The notes under the pieces are model-generated. The model made no database searches. It was not told the DNA's origin and saw only the letters and a program-made list of their open reading frames with translations. This document shows, piece after piece, positions 14,587 through 21,205 of a stretch of 27,339 nt of DNA; position 1 is the stretch's first letter; each line of letters starts with the position of its first letter. Both the position numbers and the translations under genes were made by a program. The stretch spans positions 1-27,339 of the forward strand of contig JAKLJM010000010.1 of NCBI GenBank assembly GCA_023151145.1, in the 5' to 3' direction. Source of the DNA: Bacteriovoracaceae bacterium. GTDB lineage: Bacteria > Bdellovibrionota > Bacteriovoracia > Bacteriovoracales > Bacteriovoracaceae.

Positions 14587-16065
14587 ATGTTTAATTCTGA
14601 TCAAAAAAGAGCTTTTTTAGCTGTTATTTTGTCTGGTGCTATTCTTTTTGGCTGGCAATTGTATTTTGGCCCAAAACAAAAAGCTGCAGCAGAAAAAGTT
14701 GAAGCAAAAGCCGTTACAACTGATAATAAAACACCAGTTAGCCCATCAACTTTAACAGCTGAAACAGCAGCCCCTGTAGATACGACCAAAGACCCAATTA
14801 ATCTTTCAAATGTTGTAATCAAAAATGGAGATTATTCATTCCAAATGAATAACGACCTTTCTTTTGAAAATGCAACTAATCCAAATTCAGTTTTTCCTTT
14901 CTCTGATATTTCTGGTGTTAAAAACCCATTGAAAGTAGAACTCATTACGGATTATGGAGCTTTAGATGTTCGTTATGATATTGTAAAAATTTCTGATTCT
15001 AAAGTGTCGGGATCAAACGCGAATTTTGGTATTCAATTTGAAGCTGAACTAAAAGCAGATGGTAAAATGTATTTTAATTTTGCCTCTCAAAAACCTTATA
15101 AATATCGCTTTCTTTTCGAAGGAAAAGAAAAGAAATTAGATAACGGTCAAATTAGACATTTTGTTTATTATAACAACTCTAAGGTAAATATTGTTGCTGT
15201 TGGAGATGATAAAGAAAGTGATGGTTCAATGAAATGGTTCGGTATGGATTTCAACTACCACCTTTTCACTTTTGTTTTTAGTGGAACAGAAACTGCTCGT
15301 TACAAAATTACTGAAGACGGAAAATTTTATGTAGATACTAATGATAAGAAGACTTCTTTATCAGGTCATTTTGTTTTTACAAAAAAGACTTATGATCATT
15401 TAGTTACATTAGGAGATAATTTACATCTATCTGTTGATTTTGGAATGCTTTCAGTTCTTGCTGTTCCAATGCTTCATACTCTTCAATGGTTCTATAAATA
15501 TATTCCGAATTATGGTTTAGCGATCATTATTCTTACGATTCTTATTCGTTTAATTACTTTTCCACTTCAGTGGAAATCATTTAAGTCGATGAAAAAAATG
15601 CAAAAAATTCAACCTGATTTACAAAAAATCAGAGAGAAATATAAAGATGAACCTCAAAAGTTACAGTCTGAAACAATGGAATTATTTAAACGTGCTGGTG
15701 CCAATCCGTTAAGTGGATGTTTACCATTACTTTTACAAATGCCATTTTTCTTTGCGATTTATAAAGTTCTTTATTCTGCCGTTGAATTAGTAGATGCACC
15801 GTTTGTTGCTTGGATTGTCGATTTATCAGTGAAAGATCCATATTATGTTCTTCCTGTGTTGATGACGATTTCTATGTTCTTACAACAGAAATTAACTCCA
15901 CAATCGACAATGGATCCTACTCAGCAAAAAGTTATGCTTTTAATGCCGATTATTTTCGGTTTCATTATGCATTCACTTCCAGCTGGATTGGTACTTTATA
16001 TTTTCGTTTCAACAATTTTTGGTCTTCTTCAGCAATTATTTGTTTATAAAATTGCCGAAGATTAA
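14587..16065 (+). CDS. yidC: YidC membrane protein insertase
   Basis: YidC inserts and folds inner-membrane proteins, including F0 subunits a and c, alone or with SecYEG. The 492-residue protein has the Gram-negative architecture. TM1 is at about 8-27, followed by a Lys/Ala/Thr-rich linker and a periplasmic beta-rich P1 domain to about 280. The five-helix insertase core then follows. The core shows the conserved hydrophilic-groove Arg321 in TILIRLITFPLQ, the cytoplasmic coiled hairpin KKMQKIQPDLQKIREKY, and GANPLSGCLPLLLQMPFF. It ends YKIAED without a long basic tail. GGAG lies upstream of the ATG. mnmE starts six bases after the stop. Confidence 0.97.
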   Translation: MFNSDQKRAFLAVILSGAILFGWQLYFGPKQKAAAEKVEAKAVTTDNKTPVSPSTLTAETAAPVDTTKDPINLSNVVIKNGDYSFQMNNDLSFENATNPNSVFPFSDISGVKNPLKVELITDYGALDVRYDIVKISDSKVSGSNANFGIQFEAELKADGKMYFNFASQKPYKYRFLFEGKEKKLDNGQIRHFVYYNNSKVNIVAVGDDKESDGSMKWFGMDFNYHLFTFVFSGTETARYKITEDGKFYVDTNDKKTSLSGHFVFTKKTYDHLVTLGDNLHLSVDFGMLSVLAVPMLHTLQWFYKYIPNYGLAIIILTILIRLITFPLQWKSFKSMKKMQKIQPDLQKIREKYKDEPQKLQSETMELFKRAGANPLSGCLPLLLQMPFFFAIYKVLYSAVELVDAPFVAWIVDLSVKDPYYVLPVLMTISMFLQQKLTPQSTMDPTQQKVMLLMPIIFGFIMHSLPAGLVLYIFVSTIFGLLQQLFVYKIAED

Positions 16066-16070
16066 TCTTC
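16057..16070. repeat. Perfect 14-bp palindrome GAAGATTAATCTTC at the yidC-mnmE junction
   Basis: The palindrome covers the last yidC codons and its stop, and ends two bases before the mnmE ATG at 16072. This is where a Shine-Dalgarno sequence would be expected, and none is visible. It could be a binding site or a small RNA hairpin lowering mnmE translation. Confidence 0.5.
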
Positions 16071-16071
16071 A

Positions 16072-17733
16072 ATGCTCGAATATGCAGATAAATCACCTAT
16101 TATAACTTGTAGCACTGGCAATAGCGGAAATACCGCTATTGCAGTTCTACGTTTAAGTGGTTTTTCTGACTTTGGTTCTATAGGACCATTTTTTTCTGTC
16201 AAAAATCCCAAGCCTCGTTACAATCATTTTTCAAAATTATTGGCCGCTGATGGATCTATTTTAGATGAAATAATTTTCTCATTTTATCCAGCTCCTCATA
16301 GCTATACAGGTGAGAATGTTTTAGAGCTTTCAGTTCATGGAAATGTTTTAAATGTTCAAAGAATTTTGAAATTGTTTTGTGATCACGGATTTCGTGAAGC
16401 CCTTCCTGGAGAATTCACTTTTAGAGCGCTTCAAAATAATAAAATGTCCCTTTCGCAAGTTGAAGGTTTAGATTTATTGCTAAATTCAAGCTCTGCTATT
16501 GCTTTTTCTCAAGGCCTTGAGCTCTTGCATGGTGAATTACATAAGAATTATCTTTCTTTGTATGATGCCTTAATTAAATTAAAGGCCCATTTAGAGCTTT
16601 TGATTGATTTTTCTGAAGACATTGGTGAAGAGGATGGGAAAAAGCTCTTTATTGATGCTTTAAATCGTTTTAAAAAAGAGATTTCTGAACTTCATTCCCG
16701 CGTTAATACATCTTCTGGTTCATTACTTAACCCAAAAGTGGTCCTATTGGGTGAAACCAATGCGGGAAAATCTACGTTTTTTAATTTATTGTTAAATTAT
16801 AATCGATCTATCGTATCCAATATCGCTGGAACAACTAGAGATTATGTTAGTGAGCCGTTACAAATTGGCGATACTCTCTTCACTTTATTTGATACGGCCG
16901 GAATTCGTTCCACATCGGACCAAATTGAAGAAGAGGGGATTCAGCGAGCCTTCAAAATTATTGATCAAAGCTTTTTTAGAATTTTAATGATTAATCCTTT
17001 TGAAACAACGATTGAAAATTTACAGCGTTCACTTCAGTTTAATATTGATATTGTGATTTTTTCTCACGCTGATTTACCTAATTTCTCCAATGAGATTTTG
17101 AAATTTCGCGATTTAAATTTCACTACAACAAAATACTTTTCTTACACAAATAAAACTAAAATCATGTATGAAATTTTACTTGGTCCTATAGAACCAAGTG
17201 CTTTAAATAGTGGTCCTATAGAACCAGTAATTTCTAAAAATGGTCCTATAGAACCAGAAATTTCTAAAAATGGTCCTATAGGACCAGAAATTTCTAAAAA
17301 TGGTCCTATAGAACCAGAAATTTATAAAACTGGTCCTATAGAACCAGAAATTTATAAAACTGGTCCTATAGAACCAGTAAATTCAAAAAATGGTCCTATA
17401 GAACCAGTAAATTCAAAAACTGGTCCTATAGAACCAGTAAATTCAAAACGTGGTCCTATAGAACCAGTTTCGTTCATTCACGGTTTAATGCTTGATAAAT
17501 TTAATAAGCTATCAGCGAATAATCCGATTTTTATTGCACGTCACCAAGCTTCTATAAATAAAATATATGGTGTTTTTACAGACCTAGAATGTAATTTCAA
17601 CAACTTAGATGATGCGGGTATACTTTCAAGCGATATTAGCCGTTTAGAGGCGTCGACCAAGGAGCTGGTAGGGTACATAACCCCCGATAGTGTATTAAAT
17701 TCAATATTTTCCAATTTCTGCATTGGAAAATAG
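16072..17733 (+). CDS. mnmE: MnmE (TrmE), tRNA-modifying GTPase with a 95-residue GPIEP repeat insert
   Basis: MnmE works with MnmG to place the (carboxymethyl)aminomethyl group on U34 of certain tRNAs, using methylene-THF and GTP. The 553 residues exceed the usual 450-460 because of ten GPI(E/G)P decapeptide repeats at 371-465. The N-terminal folate domain ends near 120; a helical domain follows. The G domain has G1 GETNAGKS (227-234), G2 GTTRD (253-257), DTAG (274-277) and the catalytic Glu equivalent to E. coli E282. G4 is degenerate: SHAD (331-334) instead of NKxD. The repeats begin directly after the last G-domain helix (KIMYEILL). The C-terminal helices and the FCIGK end (modification cysteine) are intact. 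So the enzyme is probably functional but altered. Confidence 0.93.
   Translation: MLEYADKSPIITCSTGNSGNTAIAVLRLSGFSDFGSIGPFFSVKNPKPRYNHFSKLLAADGSILDEIIFSFYPAPHSYTGENVLELSVHGNVLNVQRILKLFCDHGFREALPGEFTFRALQNNKMSLSQVEGLDLLLNSSSAIAFSQGLELLHGELHKNYLSLYDALIKLKAHLELLIDFSEDIGEEDGKKLFIDALNRFKKEISELHSRVNTSSGSLLNPKVVLLGETNAGKSTFFNLLLNYNRSIVSNIAGTTRDYVSEPLQIGDTLFTLFDTAGIRSTSDQIEEEGIQRAFKIIDQSFFRILMINPFETTIENLQRSLQFNIDIVIFSHADLPNFSNEILKFRDLNFTTTKYFSYTNKTKIMYEILLGPIEPSALNSGPIEPVISKNGPIEPEISKNGPIGPEISKNGPIEPEIYKTGPIEPEIYKTGPIEPVNSKNGPIEPVNSKTGPIEPVNSKRGPIEPVSFIHGLMLDKFNKLSANNPIFIARHQASINKIYGVFTDLECNFNNLDDAGILSSDISRLEASTKELVGYITPDSVLNSIFSNFCIGK
16173..16188 (-). repeat. Single reverse copy of the 16-bp palindromic motif in the mnmE 5' region
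   Basis: TGGTTCTATAGGACCA is the exact reverse complement of the array unit at 17181-17466. Here it encodes FGSIGPF in the N-terminal domain, a different peptide. It is followed by a T7 run. The same motif-plus-T layout occurs in the complement of the copy after parB, where six T follow. Confidence 0.9.
17181..17466. repeat. Ten-copy, 30-bp-period array of the near-palindrome TGGTCCTATAGAACCA
   Basis: Copies begin at 17181, 17211, 17241, 17271, 17301, 17331, 17361, 17391, 17421 and 17451. All keep the 16 bases exactly except the fourth, which has GGACCA and so becomes a perfect palindrome. The 14-base spacers vary (AGTGCTTTAAATAG, GTAATTTCTAAAAA, GAAATTTATAAAAC and others). In frame, each copy codes GGT CCT ATA GAA CCA (GPIEP) with no synonymous change in any of the ten. 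About three helical turns per unit would put every site on the same DNA face. Confidence 0.97.
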
Positions 17734-17769
17734 ATTTTTCTCATTCTTTGTAATAAAAAGCCTAAAATT

Positions 17770-17785
17770 TGTTCCACGTAGAACA
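17770..17785. promoter_or_regulatory. parS: parS centromere site 1 (TGTTCCACGTAGAACA)
   Basis: This 16-bp near-palindrome matches the bacterial consensus TGTTTCACGTGAAACA at 13 of 16 positions. It keeps the central CACGT. It lies just upstream of the preferred mnmG start. The identical sequence occurs inverted at 20214-20229. ParB (encoded at 21206) is the expected binder. Location near the gidA/mnmG start is common for parS. Confidence 0.9.
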
Positions 17786-17807
17786 TCATTTAAAAAAAGA
17801 GGATAAA

Positions 17808-19478
17808 TTGGAAAATTTTGATATTGCCATTATTGGTGGTGGTCATGCTGGTACTGAAGCAACTTGGATTGCATCGCAGTTTGGACTTAAAGTTTTACTT
17901 TTAACTTCTCCAGATTCTGGAATTGCTTCTGCACCCTGCAACCCTGCCATTGGTGGAGTAGGTAAGGGGCAAGTTGTTCGTGAACTAGATGCACTCGGTG
18001 GATTAATGGGCCGATTGGCTGATATGTCTGGAATTCAATTCAGGATTTTAAATGAATCAAAAGGGTACGCGGTTCAATCAACTAGGGCTCAAATTGATAA
18101 AGATTTATATTCTATAAATGCTGAAGAAGTCCTTTCAAAAGTGACTAATTTAAATATAGTTCGTGACATGGTTCTTGGTATAGAAAAAGAAAATGATTCT
18201 TTTGTAATCAAAACAAAAAAATCAGGAGTCTTTCAAAGTAAAAAATTAATTGTAACCACAGGAACTTTTCTAAATGGAAAACTCCATACAGGTGAAGAGC
18301 AAGTCGCAGGTGGAAGAGTTGGTTGTGAAAAATCAGTAGCCCTTTCAGAGTTGTTATCAATGGTGAAGGTTTTGCCAAAGCGCTTTAAAACTGGAACACC
18401 GCCTAGGTTAAATATAGCAACAATTGATTTTACAAAAATGGAAGAGCAGGCAAGTGACCCAGCGGCTCGTAATTTTCATCTAATGAACACGTATTCAAAT
18501 AGGGAAGTACGACAGATTAGTTGTTATTTAACAAAGACTAATTCAGATACTTTGGGTGTTATTCGCCAAAATAAAGAAAGAAGTCCTATTTTTAATGGTC
18601 AAATTGCTGGCGTTGGACCAAGATATTGCCCAAGTATTGAAGATAAAGCTTTTAGATATCAAGAAAAAGACGTTCACCATGTGTTTGTAGAGCCAGAAGG
18701 ATTAGAATCAAATAGTGTTTATCCTAATGGTTGTTCAACTTCTTTGCCAAAAGATGTTCAAGAAACATTTATTAGATCTATTGAAGGTCTAGAAAATGCA
18801 GAAATTCTAGTTCATGGCTATGCAGTTGAATATGACGTCGTCGATACATCTGAACTTTCACTCACTTTTGAATACAAAAATGTCCCAGGTTTATATTTCG
18901 CGGGTCAAGTAAACGGTACATCTGGTTATGAAGAAGCAGCTGGGCAAGGTTTTATTGCTGGATCAAATGCAGCTTTAAGTTTTTTAGGAAAAGAGCCACT
19001 GGTTTTGGATAGAAGAGAAAGCTATATCGGAGTTATGGTTGAAGATTTAGTTTCAAATCTAAGAGATGAGCCTTATAGGCTATTCACTGCAAGATCTGAA
19101 AATAGATTATATATTCGTGAAGACAATACTGCTTTAAGAATGCTTCCTTATAGAAGACAGTTTGGACTCAATTCAGATTTAGATCTATTCCTAGAAGATT
19201 TTTTAGAACAATATGATCTTTTGTCTCAAATAATTGAAGAACGCTATTTTTATAAAACAAGTGATGAAGATAGAAACTACTTTATTGAAAGAGGCTATGG
19301 TCCGCTTGAAAGTAATATTACTTTAAAAGAACTCATAAAAAGGCCAGATCTGGATCCTGTTAAGGTTTTAGAGTTCGAAACAACAACGAAGGGTCTTCGT
19401 TTTAATTTTGATGTAATTAGAACTGTCGCCATCGGATCAAAATATGAAGGTTATATTAACTTGAAAGAAAGAGAGTGA
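17808..19478 (+). CDS. mnmG: MnmG (GidA), FAD-dependent tRNA U34 modification enzyme, main part
   Basis: MnmG is the FAD- and NADH-using partner of MnmE in wobble-uridine modification. I place the start at the TTG at 17808, because AGAGGA lies five bases upstream and the Rossmann FAD motif (DIAIIGGGHAGTEA) begins at residue 5. An upstream TTG at 17769 would force the parS site to be coding. Other family marks include NPAIGGVGKGQVVRELDALGG in parts, the GTFLNGKLHTG loop, KTGTPPRL, GPRYCPSIEDK and the late GYEEAAGQG. The frame stops at 556 residues, whereas the family is about 620-630. The missing C-terminal domain continues in the next ORF, overlapping by GTGA. Confidence 0.92.
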   Translation: MENFDIAIIGGGHAGTEATWIASQFGLKVLLLTSPDSGIASAPCNPAIGGVGKGQVVRELDALGGLMGRLADMSGIQFRILNESKGYAVQSTRAQIDKDLYSINAEEVLSKVTNLNIVRDMVLGIEKENDSFVIKTKKSGVFQSKKLIVTTGTFLNGKLHTGEEQVAGGRVGCEKSVALSELLSMVKVLPKRFKTGTPPRLNIATIDFTKMEEQASDPAARNFHLMNTYSNREVRQISCYLTKTNSDTLGVIRQNKERSPIFNGQIAGVGPRYCPSIEDKAFRYQEKDVHHVFVEPEGLESNSVYPNGCSTSLPKDVQETFIRSIEGLENAEILVHGYAVEYDVVDTSELSLTFEYKNVPGLYFAGQVNGTSGYEEAAGQGFIAGSNAALSFLGKEPLVLDRRESYIGVMVEDLVSNLRDEPYRLFTARSENRLYIREDNTALRMLPYRRQFGLNSDLDLFLEDFLEQYDLLSQIIEERYFYKTSDEDRNYFIERGYGPLESNITLKELIKRPDLDPVKVLEFETTTKGLRFNFDVIRTVAIGSKYEGYINLKERE

Positions 19479-19627
19479 ACTGGGAGAAAATCTTAGATTC
19501 TAATAATGTCTCCTTCGAGTGTAAATTAAGAATCAAGGCAATTCGTCCGGAAACATTTGGCCAATTAAGTAGAATCGAGGGAATTAGGCCAGCGACTTTG
19601 GCTTACGTTGCAGGAAACCTAGTATGA
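19475..19627 (+). CDS. MnmG C-terminal domain as a separate overlapping ORF (split gene or -1 frameshift)
   Basis: This 50-codon frame starts at a GTG that overlaps the stop of the main mnmG ORF (GTGA). It translates as VNWEKILDSNNVSFECKLRI and ends FGQLSRIEGIRPATLAYVAGNLV in parts. That matches the C-terminal MnmG pattern (RP-x-T-x-GQASRI-x-GVTPA). Its stop overlaps the rsmG ATG (ATGA). The frame is open back to 19460, so a -1 shift inside the GAAAGAAAGAGAG tract (19463-19475) would give one full protein. Three readings are possible: two coupled polypeptides, programmed frameshifting, or a single-base deletion or sequencing error. In known MnmG structures this domain contacts MnmE, so the break is functionally pointed. 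Confidence 0.75.
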   Translation: MNWEKILDSNNVSFECKLRIKAIRPETFGQLSRIEGIRPATLAYVAGNLV

Positions 19628-20268
19628 ATAAATTAAGAGAGTTTTCTGATAATTATTTAGAGTTGTTGAAGGGTGAGTTTGCCGGAATCAATTTGACTCG
19701 AATCGATTCACCAGAAGAATTTTACTATAAACAAATTCTTGATTCAGTAAAACCCCTAGAAGAAAGTCAGCGCTTCGTATCAGATATTAAAAAAACGAAA
19801 GTTGTCATTGATATTGGCTTCGGTGGTGGTTTTCCCATTTTGCCGTTGGCCAAGGAAAATCCTGATGTGAAGTTCATTGGAATAGATGCTCGTGGTAAAA
19901 AAGCAAATGTAGTAAATCAGATCGCTGAGCGACTAGGGATCAAAAATGCAAAATGTTTTCATGGTAGAATTGAAGAGGTGGACTTCGATGTAGATGCCGT
20001 GTTGACCTTCAAGGCAGTTGGCGATGTGCAAGATTTTTTACCACTCATTTCAACAAACAAAAGCCTGACAGTATATTTCTATAAAGGCCCTAACTTCTAC
20101 GAACTCGAGGATATCGAAAAAACTTTGAAGCAAGGTTGGACTGTCGTTGAAGAAGTGGGCTTTGATGTCCCCATGACAGATGGCCGATTGCTAATAGGCT
20201 TCAAAAACAAAAATGTTCTACGTGGAACAAAAATTCCGAAAAAAATTAAAATTTCTGAGTTACTTTAA
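19624..20268 (+). CDS. rsmG: RsmG (GidB), 16S rRNA G527 N7-methyltransferase
   Basis: RsmG uses SAM to methylate guanosine 527 of 16S rRNA in the decoding region; its loss gives low-level streptomycin resistance in several bacteria. The 214 residues show the SAM-binding motif VVIDIGFGGGFPILPLA (60-76), GIDARGKKANVV, and the later AVLTFKAVGDVQDFLPL, which replaces the usual SRA-A stretch. The N-terminal NLTRIDSPEEFYYKQILDS fits the NLT-I-----HI-DSL pattern. The ATG overlaps the upstream mnmG C-terminal ORF stop (ATGA), with AGGA upstream. The 3' end carries a parS site at 20214-20229. It sits between mnmG and parA, the classical gidA-gidB-parA-parB order. Confidence 0.95.
   Translation: MNKLREFSDNYLELLKGEFAGINLTRIDSPEEFYYKQILDSVKPLEESQRFVSDIKKTKVVIDIGFGGGFPILPLAKENPDVKFIGIDARGKKANVVNQIAERLGIKNAKCFHGRIEEVDFDVDAVLTFKAVGDVQDFLPLISTNKSLTVYFYKGPNFYELEDIEKTLKQGWTVVEEVGFDVPMTDGRLLIGFKNKNVLRGTKIPKKIKISELL
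20214..20229. promoter_or_regulatory. parS: parS centromere site 2 (TGTTCTACGTGGAACA), inside rsmG
   Basis: This is the exact reverse complement of the parS site at 17770-17785. It lies in the 3' coding end of rsmG, encoding NVLRGTK, 92 bases before the parA ATG. Two identical 16-mers in inverted orientation within 2.5 kb, beside parAB, make a centromere role very likely. Confidence 0.9.
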
Positions 20269-20320
20269 GTGTTTTATTCGCTATAAATACAAGGGTATTT
20301 CGCCAAAAAAGGGGATCTAA

Positions 20321-21178
20321 ATGGCTAAAATCATTGCAATGATGAACCAGAAGGGTGGAGTTGGTAAAACAACTTCTTCAGTTAACTTAGCTGCTTGTTT
20401 AGCAGTAGCTGAGAAAAAGACTCTACTAATTGACCTTGACCCACAGGGCAACGGCAGTGTGTCAATTGGATTATCAAAAGATAAATTTCAAGGAAAGAAT
20501 ATTTATAACGTTTTAATTGGCCAAGTTCCAATGAAAGACGCGATTTATGAATCAGAATTACCTTATTTTCACATCTGTCCCTCTGATAACAATTTATCAG
20601 GAGCAGAGATTGAATTAGTTTCATTAATTGCCAGAGAATCAAAATTAAAAAATGCTTTAAGAACAGTAGCAAAAGATTATGACTATATCATTATCGACTG
20701 TCCTCCTTCATTGGGACTATTAACAGTAAACGCTTTGAACGCTGCAAATTCTTATATTGTTCCAATGCAAACTGAATATTTAGCAATGGAAGGTTTAGCG
20801 CAATTATTAAATACTGTTAAATTAATCAAGACATCTTTAAATCCAGAATTAGAATTAGATGGAATTTTATTAACGATGTTTGATCCACGTTCAGGATTAC
20901 ATAAGCAAGTTGCCAATGAAATTAAAGAACATTTTGGCTCTGTCGTTTTCAATACAATTATTCCAAGAAACGTAAAGCTTGCTGAATGTCCAAGCTTTGG
21001 GAAACCAATTATTCTTTACGATATCGAATCAAAGGGAAGTGAAGCATACCTTGCACTAGCAAAAGAAATTATTTTAAAAGCTAGAATGAAAGAAGCAAGT
21101 GATGCAGATGCGGAAGAAAAAATTATGGAACAAATTCCAAGTTTAGAATCTATCCAAATTGAAAACCAAGTTCATTAA
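20321..21178 (+). CDS. parA: ParA (Soj-type) chromosome partitioning ATPase
   Basis: ParA is a deviant-Walker ATPase whose DNA-bound gradient pulls ParB-parS complexes toward the cell poles. The 285 residues show the signature Walker A KGGVGKTT (11-18), Walker A' LLIDLDPQGN, Walker B YIIIDCPPSLG, and a C-terminal VKLAECPSFGKPIILYD. No N-terminal helix-turn-helix is present, so it is the short chromosomal type Ib-like form rather than a plasmid type Ia. The start is supported by AAGGGG seven bases upstream. The end is an acidic tail of about 30 residues, longer than in Soj. It lies 52 bases after rsmG and 27 before parB. Confidence 0.97.
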   Translation: MAKIIAMMNQKGGVGKTTSSVNLAACLAVAEKKTLLIDLDPQGNGSVSIGLSKDKFQGKNIYNVLIGQVPMKDAIYESELPYFHICPSDNNLSGAEIELVSLIARESKLKNALRTVAKDYDYIIIDCPPSLGLLTVNALNAANSYIVPMQTEYLAMEGLAQLLNTVKLIKTSLNPELELDGILLTMFDPRSGLHKQVANEIKEHFGSVVFNTIIPRNVKLAECPSFGKPIILYDIESKGSEAYLALAKEIILKARMKEASDADAEEKIMEQIPSLESIQIENQVH

Positions 21179-21205
21179 GATTTTGTAAGGGAAAAAGAGG
21201 TTAGT

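Noticed and set aside
14411..14620. 69-codon frame overlapping yidD and yidC
   Set aside because: It is an out-of-frame shadow of yidD, which shows clear family motifs in its own frame.
16144..16159. Possible third parS (AGTTCTACGTTTAAGT)
   Set aside because: Only the left half (GTTCTACGT) matches. The right half does not, so it is a chance half-site.
17181..17466. CRISPR-like repeat-spacer layout
   Set aside because: Spacers are only 14 bases, resemble one another, and everything is in frame within mnmE. No cas genes are nearby.
17769..17807. Upstream TTG start of mnmG giving MFHVEH...
   Set aside because: That start is in frame but would make parS coding and has no SD. The TTG at 17808 has AGAGGA and places the FAD motif normally.
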